64,000 nucleotides of DNA from Trichomonas vaginalis G3 (GCF_026262505.1 NC_067205.1:1426001-1490000), one strand, 5' to 3'; positions 1 through 11,025 are shown, counted from the stretch's first letter. Translations and numbers: made by a program. The notes: a model not told the origin generated them from the letters alone.

Positions 1-196
1 CAAATTTACACACTTCATTTCTTTGTCTGACATTTCCTCTAAGAAGAATTATAAATGCTCTTTCATTATGTTGTGCTTTTCACAAAGGATCTACTCCAGA
101 AGAGAAGGATAGAGTTGTTCTTTGATGGCGAGAGAAGAAACAATCATTGTTTTATAATAAGAAAAAATATAAAAAATCTAGAAATATAACTTTTTT
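1..196. other. Window edge, no gene seen
   Basis: AT-rich sequence downstream of the chorein-like gene, which ends at 197 on the minus strand. I see no open frame, RNA gene or repeat that I can support here. Confidence 0.4.
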
Positions 197-3100
197 TTAA
201 ACAATAAAATAGTTTGATTCATACTCTAAAGATATAGATCTTAAGATGTTGAAAGGAACTTCAACATCATCAACACAACAAAACTCGATAGAAAACGTTG
301 GATCCTTTGGTTTCAATCCTTCCATTTTCAGGAAAACTCCATCTCTCGTGATGTTTCTTATCGATGACTTCGCGTATTCGATTTCTTTCTCGTCAATCCT
401 CGTAACAACGCACTTCTTGTACACAGCCAAAACTCCATTTCTGAAGTTAAAAGCAGCTCTAAGTTGTCCTCTTTTCTTTGTTGCAGGGATTTCGCTTCGA
501 GACATCAGTCTTTCTTCAGGAGCCATGAGCTTAATTGTTCCCATTGGGAAGGATAACTGTTTAGTTATTGTAGGAGTCTCGGAAAGAATACTTGGAAATT
601 CTTGGATCGAATTATCATATAATTGGCCGACTTTTACCTGCGAAAACGTGGATATTGTCTTCACAACAACCTGCTTGTTCTGTGGGAATCCGTTAAACAT
701 CAAGTAATTGCCAACTAATGGGTCAAATGGCTGTTCTATGAAGCCTTTGAGCTCTTCGAAGCCATTGACATCGGCGTATGGGATGCTCATTTCATATTTA
801 GCTTGGGATTGTGGCGGATTTTGGAGAGATCTGTTCATATTATCATAAAAGTTGACAGTCATGTTATAAAGGATAGATATGAACGTCTCGAATGATCCGC
901 AAAATGTCTTAACGCTTATTCCAGGTAGGAATCCCTTCAAAGATACAGGCAATGAGTTATGAAGATAAACAATTTGCCGAGTTGACTCTTCTGGAGCTTT
1001 CTCGATCCTTCCTTCGATTTCTGTAGGCGAAATGCTCGATGACATGATATACAATCTCCTTTCCTTTGGCAATTTCGGAAGAATATCATACAAAACTTTG
1101 AAATATTCGAAAGCACTGAACATATATTTCTCTTCTAGTCCGAAATATATCTTTCCTAGTGCTAACGAAAATTCTGTCATATTTTCAATTGAAGGTGGAA
1201 AAGTGGCAAATTGGCCGGCAAAATTAATAAAATAGTGTCCATTAGTTACCAACACTGTTTTATCATTTATATGGTCATCTATCTGGAGTTTTGCGATATT
1301 GAGTGTAGACAGAATTGAGAGATGAGATCTCGCCAAGCTGCAGTTGATGTCTGAAAGACTGAATCCGATGAAAGAAACTAAATCTTCGTTGACTAAATTT
1401 AATGTGATGTTTGGAACGATAATTCTGATTGAAACATCTAATTCTGGCTGTACATACTGTCCGCCGACGTACATAATCCTTACACCGCATTCTGTCGTGT
1501 AAACACTCACATAAATTCTTGTATTCGCAATTTTTCGTGAGAAAAATGAGGAGAATTGAGTGCTACTGAAATCTACAGAGTTAGAAATACCTTCAATTGT
1601 TAAAATAACTTCAGTTGAAGTACTTGGAGTATCAAATCCATAAATTGAGCTGGAATGAGGCTCAATAAGTAGTGGCATGACTTCTTCAAGTTGCTGAGCG
1701 AATAAATCAAACTCAGTGTCGTTGACAATTGCAAATCTCGGCCGAGATCTTGGATTTGATATCGTAGCAATCATCGTTCCTTCATTTTCGACGATTGTTA
1801 AGTCAACCAACATCCTGTTATCATTATACATTAGCTGTAATGTAGTTGCACAAGGAGATGTAAGACAAAATACGTTTGCGCTGTAGTATTCGCCAACTTT
1901 GAGCGAGAAACCATTTGTCCTATCTCCAAATATTCTCAATGGTGTAGTTTCGTCAGGAGAAACTCTTTGTTCGGTCATCGCAATTATTGAAAATCCAATT
2001 TTCAGCTTATTACTGATAATAAATAAGTCCTGGAATTCAACGAACTTAGTATTGTTCTTGGTATATGTTGTCACCTGAATTGTGTAGTTTACATCAACTT
2101 CAACCGTCGTTGTCACTTTTACTGGTGAATCATTCAATCTGATTATGAAACTTGAATGAGGGAGCATGTATCTATCGCTCGGGATCATTAGATCGGATTT
2201 AAGAGGTACAAGGATGTTTCCGTTGTTTCCTTTCATTGTAATTGGAAGTAATGTCTTATTCTTCACGTAAATTGAGCAGAAAACACTGAGAACTAGCTTT
2301 TCCTCATTGTATTGTACGTAAAACCTGTTGTTGTCTATCAAAACTTCTTGTGGTTCTGATGTTGTGAGGCTAATTCGTGTTTGTCTTGATCTGTGGCCAT
2401 CAATAACGTCGCTGAGTATCAAATATATGGCTTCCAGAGCTGAAGAAGTCGAAATCGATATGAATTCGGATTCTCCTGGCTTCAGAACTTTAGTTGTTTG
2501 GTATATATCATTAAAAGCAACGAATAAAAGGTCATTTGGCACGTTATTTACCAACTGCAACCTGGATCTGACATGTATTATCATTGATTTTGTCAAATTA
2601 TCCTGGAATGTTTTGATCATAACCTGCATTTCGCCATTTTTTGTAGGGAGAGCGTAAATTAAGTCTTGGCGATCCAAGATATTGAAGGAATGTGCCCTAG
2701 AAGCCACTTTTTCATCACCAGAAAAGTAAAAACTTGCTGTTTTGTCCAAATAAGAGATCGGAACCCTGCAGCCGGGGTCAATGAAGGTTATTAACTGCCT
2801 GTTGAGGTAGTTCTTGCTATGTAAAAAGATTCTTGTACATAAACTATTTTCGATAATGAACAAAGAAACGAAATGGATGATCTTTACGCAGTTTTCGGAA
2901 CTCACTGACATGATACAGTTCGGCCAAACGAACATAGGGAACGAGATTTCGGACAAAGTGTAAGTTAATTCTTTTTCATCTTTGTAAAGTGTCATTTTGG
3001 TCGAACTGAACTGAACTTTCTTCTGTGATTCAATTAGTATTCGCTGTCCGTCAGTACCGGAGATGAAAATAGGCTCAACAGTGTCATTTATAACTAAACA

Positions 3101-4756
3101 TGAGGGATTTTGATGGAGAACAGGCTGAGTAATGCACTTATTGAGGAGTCTAAGGCCAGACAAGCTCAAATAGAAGTTCAATTTTCCGAAATCTATCACT
3201 AAATCTTTAGTTTTTTGATCTAATGAGAAAGAAGACTCGATTTTCGTCGGAGAAAGGATGATATTCTCTTTGGAAGTGGCAATATTGTAGAAAGCGGACT
3301 GAAATTCGAAGACCAAACGAACTTTCATATGATTTAGCTTGGAAAACTCAATTTTATGGAATTTAAAGGAGACATTGATGGCTGGCTTTCGTTCGTTCTT
3401 AAGAATTTCAAAGCACAAGTAGAAATAAAGGTTATTAAAACTGATTTTCGGTGGAATGTCCAAAGCAGAGAAATCTATTAGCTCGCGAGCTCCATTTAGT
3501 ATCCTTAGGAACCCATCGACCTCCTGATATATCAGAAATACTTCTGTTTTAGGGATTTGTATATTTAATCTTGAATTTTCTTTTTGGTTTATATGGAAAT
3601 AGATTCCTGATACTATAGGATATCCATTGTTGCATCTGAGCACAAAATCATCGATGTTTAATTCGAAATTTTTCGTATCTAAATTTGCAGTGACGTTTCC
3701 ATTCAAATGGAAGATGTCTTCTTTATCATTGATCAGAAACTCGACATTAAACTTCTCAATGATGAAATGAATCTGATTCAACAACGAAATTATCGAATTA
3801 TTCGTAATTGTTTTCTTGAAATCATGAACGTACTTGATTGTGGACTCAATTTTGAGTGAAGGTATCTTTACTTTGAACGATTCCCCAATTGAAACTTGAC
3901 AAAAAGGAATTTCGGTTAATTTTGTAATAATTAGCTGTTTTGAATTGGAAATGAAGTTCTGTAATGTAAGAATATCGCCTTTTAATACAGTATTTTCGAT
4001 TGTAAACATGTAAGATGAAATATTTATTGAAATTTCTGATGAACTGAATTCTATTTTATCTGTATACTTGAAAATGAAGTCTTTGAATATAACGCTTGAT
4101 GAATAATCTATGTCCGCTTCCAGTTGATTGATGTTAAACGTGATACTGTGATGTTTGAAGAAATCTTTGAAAGTTGAATGGAGAAGTATAGCTTGGAGGT
4201 GTTCTAAAGCCATCTTTGCTTCATTTAGCTTAATGACGAAAGTAAATTCTGAATCCATTTCGAAATTCAGATTTTCAAGGTTGATTATTGAACGAGAATC
4301 ATTGAATAAATGGAATCTTTCGAATTGTATGAGAGTGGTTGTTCCAATACGATAGAAAAATTGAACATTGTTGCCTACTAATTCAATTATTTTTTTATTT
4401 TCGTTTGAAATAACCGAGATTGATAAATTGTTAATAACTAGATCGTAATCTGGCATATCGAACTGTTCTTTTGTAGTATTATCTTGAAAATAATCAGCGA
4501 ATATTGATAAATTAACATTTTCAATTGAAATTTTTGGCTTTTCGTTTCCATTTTGTCCGCTGTTTATAAACTTTATATCCGAAATCATACTGTGCTCTAC
4601 TTTAAATGGTATTCCAAATCTTCCGAGTAGATCTTCATCGCAAATGAACGCTTTTACAAGCATTCCTGCCACGGAATTTGTTATTTGGGATGATATAGAG
4701 TTGTCATCTTTGCTTCTTTTGGAAAGAATCGAAAGAAACTTCTCTAATATCCCCAT
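197..4756 (-). CDS. Chorein/VPS13-like bridge lipid-transfer protein
   Basis: A 1519-residue protein starting at an ATG. The first ~75 residues look like a chorein N domain: MGILEKFLSIL followed by LLGRFGIPFKVEHSMISDI, which matches the usual pattern of a 'G-L-P-hydrophobic-V-x-x-G-x-I' turn leading into the first beta strands. The rest is a long beta-rich chain without membrane segments, as expected of the hydrophobic groove of VPS13/BLTP proteins, which carry lipids between organelles at contact sites. It is short for VPS13 (usually over 3000 residues) and nearer the length of shorter chorein proteins. No clear VAB or PH-like C-terminus is recognised, although the last ~90 residues form a compact-looking strand-rich unit. 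No TCAYW initiator lies just upstream of the ATG. The family call rests on the N-terminus and the fold pattern, so the exact subfamily is open. Confidence 0.6.
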   Translation of the reverse strand: MGILEKFLSILSKRSKDDNSISSQITNSVAGMLVKAFICDEDLLGRFGIPFKVEHSMISDIKFINSGQNGNEKPKISIENVNLSIFADYFQDNTTKEQFDMPDYDLVINNLSISVISNENKKIIELVGNNVQFFYRIGTTTLIQFERFHLFNDSRSIINLENLNFEMDSEFTFVIKLNEAKMALEHLQAILLHSTFKDFFKHHSITFNINQLEADIDYSSSVIFKDFIFKYTDKIEFSSSEISINISSYMFTIENTVLKGDILTLQNFISNSKQLIITKLTEIPFCQVSIGESFKVKIPSLKIESTIKYVHDFKKTITNNSIISLLNQIHFIIEKFNVEFLINDKEDIFHLNGNVTANLDTKNFELNIDDFVLRCNNGYPIVSGIYFHINQKENSRLNIQIPKTEVFLIYQEVDGFLRILNGARELIDFSALDIPPKISFNNLYFYLCFEILKNERKPAINVSFKFHKIEFSKLNHMKVRLVFEFQSAFYNIATSKENIILSPTKIESSFSLDQKTKDLVIDFGKLNFYLSLSGLRLLNKCITQPVLHQNPSCLVINDTVEPIFISGTDGQRILIESQKKVQFSSTKMTLYKDEKELTYTLSEISFPMFVWPNCIMSVSSENCVKIIHFVSLFIIENSLCTRIFLHSKNYLNRQLITFIDPGCRVPISYLDKTASFYFSGDEKVASRAHSFNILDRQDLIYALPTKNGEMQVMIKTFQDNLTKSMIIHVRSRLQLVNNVPNDLLFVAFNDIYQTTKVLKPGESEFISISTSSALEAIYLILSDVIDGHRSRQTRISLTTSEPQEVLIDNNRFYVQYNEEKLVLSVFCSIYVKNKTLLPITMKGNNGNILVPLKSDLMIPSDRYMLPHSSFIIRLNDSPVKVTTTVEVDVNYTIQVTTYTKNNTKFVEFQDLFIISNKLKIGFSIIAMTEQRVSPDETTPLRIFGDRTNGFSLKVGEYYSANVFCLTSPCATTLQLMYNDNRMLVDLTIVENEGTMIATISNPRSRPRFAIVNDTEFDLFAQQLEEVMPLLIEPHSSSIYGFDTPSTSTEVILTIEGISNSVDFSSTQFSSFFSRKIANTRIYVSVYTTECGVRIMYVGGQYVQPELDVSIRIIVPNITLNLVNEDLVSFIGFSLSDINCSLARSHLSILSTLNIAKLQIDDHINDKTVLVTNGHYFINFAGQFATFPPSIENMTEFSLALGKIYFGLEEKYMFSAFEYFKVLYDILPKLPKERRLYIMSSSISPTEIEGRIEKAPEESTRQIVYLHNSLPVSLKGFLPGISVKTFCGSFETFISILYNMTVNFYDNMNRSLQNPPQSQAKYEMSIPYADVNGFEELKGFIEQPFDPLVGNYLMFNGFPQNKQVVVKTISTFSQVKVGQLYDNSIQEFPSILSETPTITKQLSFPMGTIKLMAPEERLMSRSEIPATKKRGQLRAAFNFRNGVLAVYKKCVVTRIDEKEIEYAKSSIRNITRDGVFLKMEGLKPKDPTFSIEFCCVDDVEVPFNILRSISLEYESNYFIV

Positions 4757-5280
4757 AATAAACCAAAAAAATTCAAAATTTGAAAATTTTGAATTTTTTT
4801 TTGAAAGAAATTAAATGAAATGGCATTAAAACAATATCTCTTTTAACAATAGATTAAACTTACATTATAAAACACATTTACAAGGAAGAACATCCAGAAT
4901 AATACAATTCGAATCTGAAATATTTTAAATATCAACCACAAAACTCATTTTCCTAGGGAATTAAGTTCAGATTGGAATGGCCTATTCATATGTCATTAGA
5001 ATCATATGAACCAAAATCTCGAACCACATTTTATCGTTTTGGCTCCACTTGTCTCCACTGGAATTAGGAAGAAACCAATTTTGATTTCTTGTGTACACAT
5101 ACAGTTCAACCATACCTGTTCCGAGTAGTAAATTTCATTATTCGAAGATGAAATCAAATATTTTTGTTAATTTTTAGATTCAATTGAAAAAGAAATATAC
5201 AATAAGTTGCATGATACATACAACCTTGGAATTTGTTTAATTTTATCAGTTGAAAAATAAAATATAATATAGGCTTTATT
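4757..5280. other. Intergenic, nothing recognised
   Basis: About 520 bases of AT-rich DNA between two minus-strand genes. It includes the 3' flank of the ubiquitin-like gene and the 5' flank of the chorein-like gene. I see no repeat or RNA gene. Confidence 0.4.
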
Positions 5281-6210
5281 CTAAAGATCGGATGTTTGAG
5301 AATAAATATACGTTGCTCTATATGTCTCATGGGTGCATCTAATATATCCTTCCTGGTTAATTTTCGCTACATCTGCACTAATAATCGCGTTTTGTTCAGG
5401 AGTGAACAATAATTCTGTAGTATTTGCATCTTGTTGGGCTTGAGGAGCTTGAGCATTATTAGCTGCTCTGTTTCCTCCGAATAATGAACCCAAAATATTT
5501 TGAATTGGAGGCATTTGTGGTCTGCCATTATTTGCTGGTGCTTCTCTTCTCGGAACGAACTCTTCTACGTCTGGATTTGTTGTTTGTGTTTGTGGGGCTT
5601 GTGGAGCATTTTGTGGTTGATTTACTGATAAACCGGATGATAGTTCTTGTAATGAATGAACAGATGTATCTATTTTAGCTTTGAGGTTTGTGATATCGTC
5701 ATTAATTTGATTTATATTTTGATCTGTTAATTTTGATTGCAATTCAACAATTGACGTATTTACTGATGCAATGACTTTCTGAATTTGAGCTAATTGCTTT
5801 CTAAGATCTCTTGTCTGTTGAGATTCTGTCTGTGCGGCTTGGTTTCTGTTTTCTTGCTGCTGTGGTGGAGGTGCTGGTGCTGTTGGTTGTGTATTTTGCT
5901 GTGTTTGTTGAGGTGCAGCTGGTGCAGGTGGAATTGGGGCAGCTGGAGGGTCAGAAGCTGGTGGTGGATTGTTCTTTCTATTTGGAACTACAATGAGAGT
6001 GTCATCATTTTTAACTCCAAGCGATTGCAATGTGTCGGCTGGCCTGAATGCGCGTCCTTTGAAAAGAATTCTCATATCTTCAATTGGAATTTGACAAAAA
6101 TCAGAAACTAATGTTTTAACAGTATCCAATCCACAATCTGATGGGAGGTCAAGCGTTTCTATATTAGGATTTCCGAGAATTTTAAAGTGAACTTGATAAG
6201 TTTCGCTCAT
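5281..6210 (-). CDS. Ubiquitin-like domain protein, Pro/Gln-rich linker
   Basis: A 309-residue protein starting MSETYQVHF. Residues ~4-77 form a ubiquitin-like beta-grasp domain, with ILFKGRAFRPADTLQSLGVK and DDTLIVV in the positions of ubiquitin's LIFAGKQLEDGRTLSDYNI and ESTLHLV. It has no C-terminal diglycine and so would not be conjugated. A Pro/Ala/Gln-rich stretch (~81-140) follows, then a heptad-like coiled coil (~140-195) and a polar tail. This architecture recalls shuttle or chaperone proteins such as BAG6 or ubiquilin, but no UBA, STI1 or BAG domain is visible, so the function is unassigned. The frame runs 7 codons further up to a TTG, but I chose the ATG at 6210. An initiator TCACT places the transcript start 11 nt before it, so the longer form could not be translated from that message. 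Confidence 0.75.
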   Translation of the reverse strand: MSETYQVHFKILGNPNIETLDLPSDCGLDTVKTLVSDFCQIPIEDMRILFKGRAFRPADTLQSLGVKNDDTLIVVPNRKNNPPPASDPPAAPIPPAPAAPQQTQQNTQPTAPAPPPQQQENRNQAAQTESQQTRDLRKQLAQIQKVIASVNTSIVELQSKLTDQNINQINDDITNLKAKIDTSVHSLQELSSGLSVNQPQNAPQAPQTQTTNPDVEEFVPRREAPANNGRPQMPPIQNILGSLFGGNRAANNAQAPQAQQDANTTELLFTPEQNAIISADVAKINQEGYIRCTHETYRATYIYSQTSDL

Positions 6211-6218
6211 CACTAAAA

Positions 6219-6223
6219 AGTGA
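6219..6223 (-). promoter_or_regulatory. Initiator (Inr) TCACT of the ubiquitin-like gene
   Basis: TCACT fits the trichomonad initiator TCA(+1)(C/T)(T/A). The +1 adenine at 6221 gives an 11-nt leader before the ATG at 6210, within the short leaders known for Trichomonas vaginalis. Confidence 0.6.
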
Positions 6224-6483
6224 CACCCCAAAAAGTTGGGAATGATCCATCAAACGACAACATTAGAAAAGATCTAACATCACATTTAAAACCATTTCGT
6301 CGAAAATAATAGCTTTGAAATGCATAAATTAATTTTTTTGCCAAAAATGTTAAACAGAAACTTCAAGTTTCAAATGAGAACTAAAAGTTTTCGAAAAGGA
6401 TAATCTGAATTTCATAATAATATTACTAGTTTTAAAAAAATTAAATAAAAAAACCGTAATAATTAACAAACAATAAAACCGGA

Positions 6484-7137
6484 TTAAAATGGGGGTAGTA
6501 TAGAAACATCTGATGAAGGTTGATTCTTCTTCCAATCGCTAAAAGGAAGGAGAAACACATCATCAAAGAATTCATCCCCCATTTTCATAGGATTGGCTGG
6601 GGAATCAGACAAATATGTCTCAAAGTCTTCGTAGCTCCAGTTCTTTTGGAAAAGAAGCTCACTTGGAGTATGAGGCTTTGGTGATTGAGTTTTGAAGGTT
6701 TTGCGCGCCATCGATACGGCTAACTGTGTCCCAGATGGATTTTTACGGAAAGACCAAAGCCTCAATTCTGGAATATTTCCTTCCAGATAAGGGATTTTTA
6801 GAATGATTTCATTTGTAAACAGAGTTGGCATATAGTTCAGTCTAGTTAGCTCGTTTCTAATAGTCACTTTCGGTTGACCTGTTAAATACGTTAAATGGCA
6901 TTCATTAACTCCTAGCGAGGTTTTCAGCCAACATAGTCCGCAAACTGCGCATCGCCTAGCATCATCTTCGTTATTGCGAATCGAAAAATCTTTTATTATC
7001 GACATGATTTCGAAGAAAGGATTTTGATCAGAAAAATTGTAATCTTCTGAGGTAAACATCTTTCGTAATTCGACAAATTGACATTTATCTTCATCTCTTA
7101 GAAAGCTCAGGTAGTCAGGTTCAGGCTCACTACCCAT
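6484..7137 (-). CDS. IBD-type initiator-binding transcription factor
   Basis: A 217-residue protein. Residues ~10-120 resemble the initiator-binding domain (IBD) of trichomonad IBP39, a winged-helix fold that binds the core promoter Inr. The recognisable core is RRCAVCGLCWL (from residue 61), followed by a basic helix GQPKVTIRNELTRLNYMP that corresponds to the 'K-S-S-I-N-G-x-x-x-x-L-G-Y/F' recognition helix. A strand-rich segment (KIPYLEGNIPELRLWSFRK) and a polar tail follow. IBP39 is ~39 kDa with a separate C-terminal domain that contacts RNA polymerase II; this protein is shorter and seems to lack it, so it is likely a paralog rather than IBP39 itself. The frame opens at a GTG three codons earlier; the ATG at 7137 is preferred. 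The assignment is from memory of the IBD pattern. Confidence 0.65.
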   Translation of the reverse strand: MGSEPEPDYLSFLRDEDKCQFVELRKMFTSEDYNFSDQNPFFEIMSIIKDFSIRNNEDDARRCAVCGLCWLKTSLGVNECHLTYLTGQPKVTIRNELTRLNYMPTLFTNEIILKIPYLEGNIPELRLWSFRKNPSGTQLAVSMARKTFKTQSPKPHTPSELLFQKNWSYEDFETYLSDSPANPMKMGDEFFDDVFLLPFSDWKKNQPSSDVSILPPF

Positions 7138-8833
7138 GCTCAGCACAGACCGAAGAGAATAAACGAAGAAAAAAATAAACTTTTTTTTCTTTTTGCCCCT
7201 ATTTATCGTTAGATGGTCTTGATTTTATTATAATGATTTCAATCAAGGAATGAAATGTACAGAATGATTTAATGTAAATTCTATCAGTGATCGTCCTTAG
7301 GGGCATTTTCAATGATTTTTTTGATTAAATTTCGTAGGTGAGTTCTCATTTAAGTTGTGTTCAAACTGTTTAGTATAATACAACGAAGATAAGTGCACAA
7401 GTAAGAATTTAGCTGGAAGATAGATTTCATGGAATATTTGCATAGTACTTACCTTGATAATTTCCAATTTTACACATGGACTGAACTTATATTGAAAGTC
7501 GAAGTTATTACTTATCAAAAGTTATAAAATATTAAAACATTTTTGATATGTGATCTTTTTATATTCCATAAAAATATTGTGATGCTGAATGGCTACCTGA
7601 GTTCTAAATCTAATTTGACATTGGATAAATAAAAATTATCGTATTACCAATAATCGCCAAAGAGATCATGAAAAACTAGATGTCAGCCAATTTGACCAAT
7701 GTATTCGTAGAATTCATTAAGCCTCTATACAATAAATATTTTTATCTTGTGATTGATTGATGAAATATTCAATTTCTCAATCGGGATAATGAGAATAAGG
7801 ATTTCCCAAATGTTTATCCATATAAAAAATAGCCAAAAAGCCATTATCGATTTCAAGTTGAAAATGATACATATAGATATTATGATCATGTTATTAATTA
7901 TGACTTTGGTGGTAAACACTAATTCAATAGTATCTCTTCTGCATAAAATTCATTATATTCTTATACTGGTGTTAAATAATATTATTCATTTTTATTTTAA
8001 AATAAGACATTGGACCATTTCAATTTGAGAACTCTTTTCAATTTTTCTTTGATAATTAAGAGCACGACCTGAGGTTTTTATGAATTCTTTTGTTGCAAGC
8101 ACCATAGAAAGTTACGGGTTTTCAAGGCTGCATAAAATTACAAAATATCCTATTATCTATATTATTTGCTTTATTTCAAAAGATTTCTCTGAAAAACACC
8201 ACAAAAATTAATATATTATGATTAATCATATTGAAAACTATCTCATTAGCAGTAATATTATTACAAAATCGAAATTATAGTCACATTTTTATTTTGAATT
8301 ATTTTTAAAATTGAGTTCTTTTCGAAAGGCAAAACATTGAACATACCACACTTGAATTATTCTCATTATGTTATTCAGATTATATTCATCATTTGATGGA
8401 ATATTTTTAAAAAATTGAGAAATAATTTTTAAAACCCATGAGATTATGCTATCTTCCAACAATATTACCTGCATCTACAAGCAATGTAGTTCAATTATTG
8501 CCACTTTGCCTAATTTTTTAGAATATCAATATTGATATATGATATGAATAATATAATTCAGATTTAAAAATAAAATTATGATAAAAATTGATCAAAAGCT
8601 TTATAGCCTGAAATATTCACAACTTACGATTTCAATTTTAATCGGAACTCACAAATAATTTGAGAACTTAAATCAAAAAGTGGTTAGATTTACATTTTTT
8701 GATAGAATTAAGAAAACAATTAGTATGCATTTCTAATATGCTGTGGATTTTCCTTGGATTTTTAATGAATTTTATTTCATCGAATTCATTGAAATTTTGA
8801 ATAGTTATCTCATTAGTGGAATAATTATTTTGC
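7138..8833. other. Long AT-rich intergenic region
   Basis: About 1.7 kb with no coding frame that I believe, no tandem repeat and no clear inverted repeat. Short open stretches on both strands have no domain character. An initiator-like TCATT at 8810-8814 belongs to the next gene. Confidence 0.4.
8810..8814 (+). promoter_or_regulatory. Probable initiator TCATT upstream of the 156-residue gene
   Basis: TCATT fits TCA(+1)(C/T)(T/A). The +1 adenine at 8812 would give a 22-nt leader before the ATG at 8834, at the long end of the trichomonad range. Confidence 0.4.
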
Positions 8834-9304
8834 ATGAGTCTAGGCAATATGGTTGTGATTCAGACACATAAATATGGACGGAATGAGAGCAAAGAATATC
8901 TTCTCATTAGGTCCAAAATTGACTCTCGCCGCAGGCTTGCAGGACAATTGTACTACGAACTCAGTAAATTTTTGTTTTCACTACCCAATTGCAATGGTAG
9001 AATAGGGCTCCTGAATTTGGCAAATGAATTGTCAAAACAAATCAACGTCAATCTGGATCGAAGCGCAAAGCGCCAAACGGAAGGACTTATATGCTGGTTT
9101 TGCGAAAATTGGAATTTCCTTAATGATAAGTTAAATGATGCCTATCGCAATCTATACCAAATTAATAGAACAATCAAAATACCAGATAATATTTCAATTT
9201 TAACAAACAAGAATTCCAATAAAAATAGAGATATGATTGACTCGTGTAATTACAATGATAACGACGAGGATTGCTTTGATTATTTTATTAATGTGGAATC
9301 ATAA
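8834..9304 (+). CDS. Unrecognised 156-residue basic protein
   Basis: An ATG-started frame with a helical, basic N-terminal two thirds. A run rich in Arg/Lys (residues ~20-40, SKIDSRRRLAGQLYYELSK) is followed by an amphipathic block and AKRQTEGLICWFCENW near residue 85. The last ~45 residues are Asn/Asp-rich and look disordered. No family is recognised. The alternation of basic helices with a Trp/Cys-rich segment could suit a small nucleic-acid-binding domain, but that is only an impression. The gene stands alone between two long AT-rich spacers and has a plausible Inr, which favours a real gene. Confidence 0.5.
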   Translation: MSLGNMVVIQTHKYGRNESKEYLLIRSKIDSRRRLAGQLYYELSKFLFSLPNCNGRIGLLNLANELSKQINVNLDRSAKRQTEGLICWFCENWNFLNDKLNDAYRNLYQINRTIKIPDNISILTNKNSNKNRDMIDSCNYNDNDEDCFDYFINVES

Positions 9305-10586
9305 GATACAATCTAAGATCAATTGAATTAGCTACTAGTAATTGATGTATACTGGTATATTTGTTCCTATTTAAATCTTTAATTAATTATTTTTTTTCTT
9401 AAAAATTTAAATTTTCTAAAAATTCCATCTGTTTATACATCAGCACATATACAGAATTAGATATCATTCTCATTAAATCATTTGCAATATCAGATCATCA
9501 AAGTCATATTTTCTCTTTATCAAATTCTTTGTAAAGATAACATTTTGATAACTTGACTCTTTTAAGTTTTATACCGATATCAATTTCCTAGATAACCTAA
9601 AGTTGAAAACGAAAAAATTTTGAAAGCTAATACAAAAATTCAAAATTTTAACCATGAAAAAATATTTGCATCATTAGAACGAATTGATTTTTAAAAGGAA
9701 AATATAACAAAAAATAAATAACGTATTCTTTCAGAAAATTCATAAAGATTTTACATTTTTCAATGCAGCATGACTCACAGTGCTTGGTATTTAAACTAAA
9801 TTTCATGAAAATTTCACAACTTTTGTTATCAAAGAAAGTCAAATAATTTGAGGAGAAAAAAATTATAATTCAACATAATTACTTTGACAATTAATAATAT
9901 AGTTTAATTCAAATTAATATAATTCAATTTAAAACTATCTGATTATTAAAAATAATAAATTATAAGCGTTTTGCTGGTATTTTGATACTGGAATTAGATA
10001 TAAAATTTAATAATTATTATTAATTTTAGTAAATTATTTTATCTTTTATGATTTTGAAATAAAATGAACTGTTGTTGAAACGATACATCCTAATTTTACT
10101 TAAAATTTTAATCGCTTGTTGATACAGCATTGATTGATTAATTTAAAGTCTCCTTTAAATATATTTAAATTATATTGTTGTCATTTTTCGAAACTTGTTG
10201 TGTTTCTGCTTCCCCACAAGATTGCATTTAGAATGATAACAATTCTTTGGTATTCGAAGTATGTAAAGCAATACCAAACCAAAGACAAAGATGAAATAAA
10301 AAATTTTTCTTTTACTTCACACTTGCCTTTCATTGGAACTATTTCAATTATTATTAATTTCATAAACTAGGCATTTGTTTATATTCATCACGGCGACAAA
10401 TAGAACAGAATTGGAGGATTAGTTCCATTTCGATCTTTAATAAATCTATCAAAATATATTTCAAACACTATATAATTTAAATGAGATAGATTGAATTGTT
10501 ACATATTACTAAAACATAGAGTCAATCCGAATAATTCTTAATAATTTTTAATTAAACAATTAATTACTAAAATAATTGGAGCAAAC
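9305..10586. other. AT-rich intergenic region
   Basis: About 1.3 kb of very AT-rich DNA between convergent genes. I see no conserved frame, repeat or RNA gene; the short open stretches have no domain character. Confidence 0.4.
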
Positions 10587-11012
10587 TTACCAATTAAGGA
10601 TTGTTTGCTTTTGTAAAGAAAAAGTGGTCTTTTGGAGAGCCTTGACAGTTAATTCGGTAGCATCGAATGAAGCAAATGGCTGAAAAACCACCGACTGCTT
10701 TCGACATACCTTTGGCTTCACAGGAGAACTCATTTTGGCCTGAAATACAGAGAATGACGGGTAGTCATTATTTGGTAAGCTAATTTCAGGCATAGAATCT
10801 ACCCTTTGGAACAATTCATTATTAGAGTTGTTGAATGAAGATAGATCCTTTCGGCAGCATGAGTCATAGGATGGGTTATGGCAGTTATCGTTAAAAAACG
10901 AATTGTTAGGAAGTTCGACTGTAAGGCTTGTGCTTGGGAAGCAATCACACGAAGTCAACGGAGATGATACTACATCAAAGTCGAAGTAAATATCATCTTC
11001 TTCGTTGAACAT
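10587..11012 (-). CDS. Unrecognised 141-residue acidic, Ser/Asn-rich protein
   Basis: It starts with an ATG (MFNEEDDIYFDFD). The chain is low in hydrophobics, rich in Ser, Asn and Phe, and has scattered Cys pairs (SCDCFPS, SCCRKD), so it is probably largely disordered. A more basic segment, MSSPVKPKVCRKQSVVFQP, lies near residue 93 and is followed by a short helix at the C-terminus. No domain is recognised. An acidic, aromatic N-terminus with a basic middle could suit a regulatory or short-lived protein, but no function is claimed. What supports it as a gene is an initiator TCACT placed 11 nt before the ATG, the same spacing as in the ubiquitin-like gene. Confidence 0.5.
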   Translation of the reverse strand: MFNEEDDIYFDFDVVSSPLTSCDCFPSTSLTVELPNNSFFNDNCHNPSYDSCCRKDLSSFNNSNNELFQRVDSMPEISLPNNDYPSFSVFQAKMSSPVKPKVCRKQSVVFQPFASFDATELTVKALQKTTFSLQKQTILNW

Positions 11013-11020
11013 CGCCCAGA

Positions 11021-11025
11021 AGTGA
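11021..11025 (-). promoter_or_regulatory. Initiator TCACT of the 141-residue gene
   Basis: TCACT on the minus strand with the +1 adenine at 11023, 11 nt before the ATG at 11012. It matches the trichomonad Inr and supports this small frame as a transcribed gene. Confidence 0.55.

Noticed and set aside
5281-6231. Longer form of the ubiquitin-like protein starting at TTG 6231
   Set aside because: The Inr at 6219-6223 lies downstream of that codon and a good ATG follows it at the expected distance.
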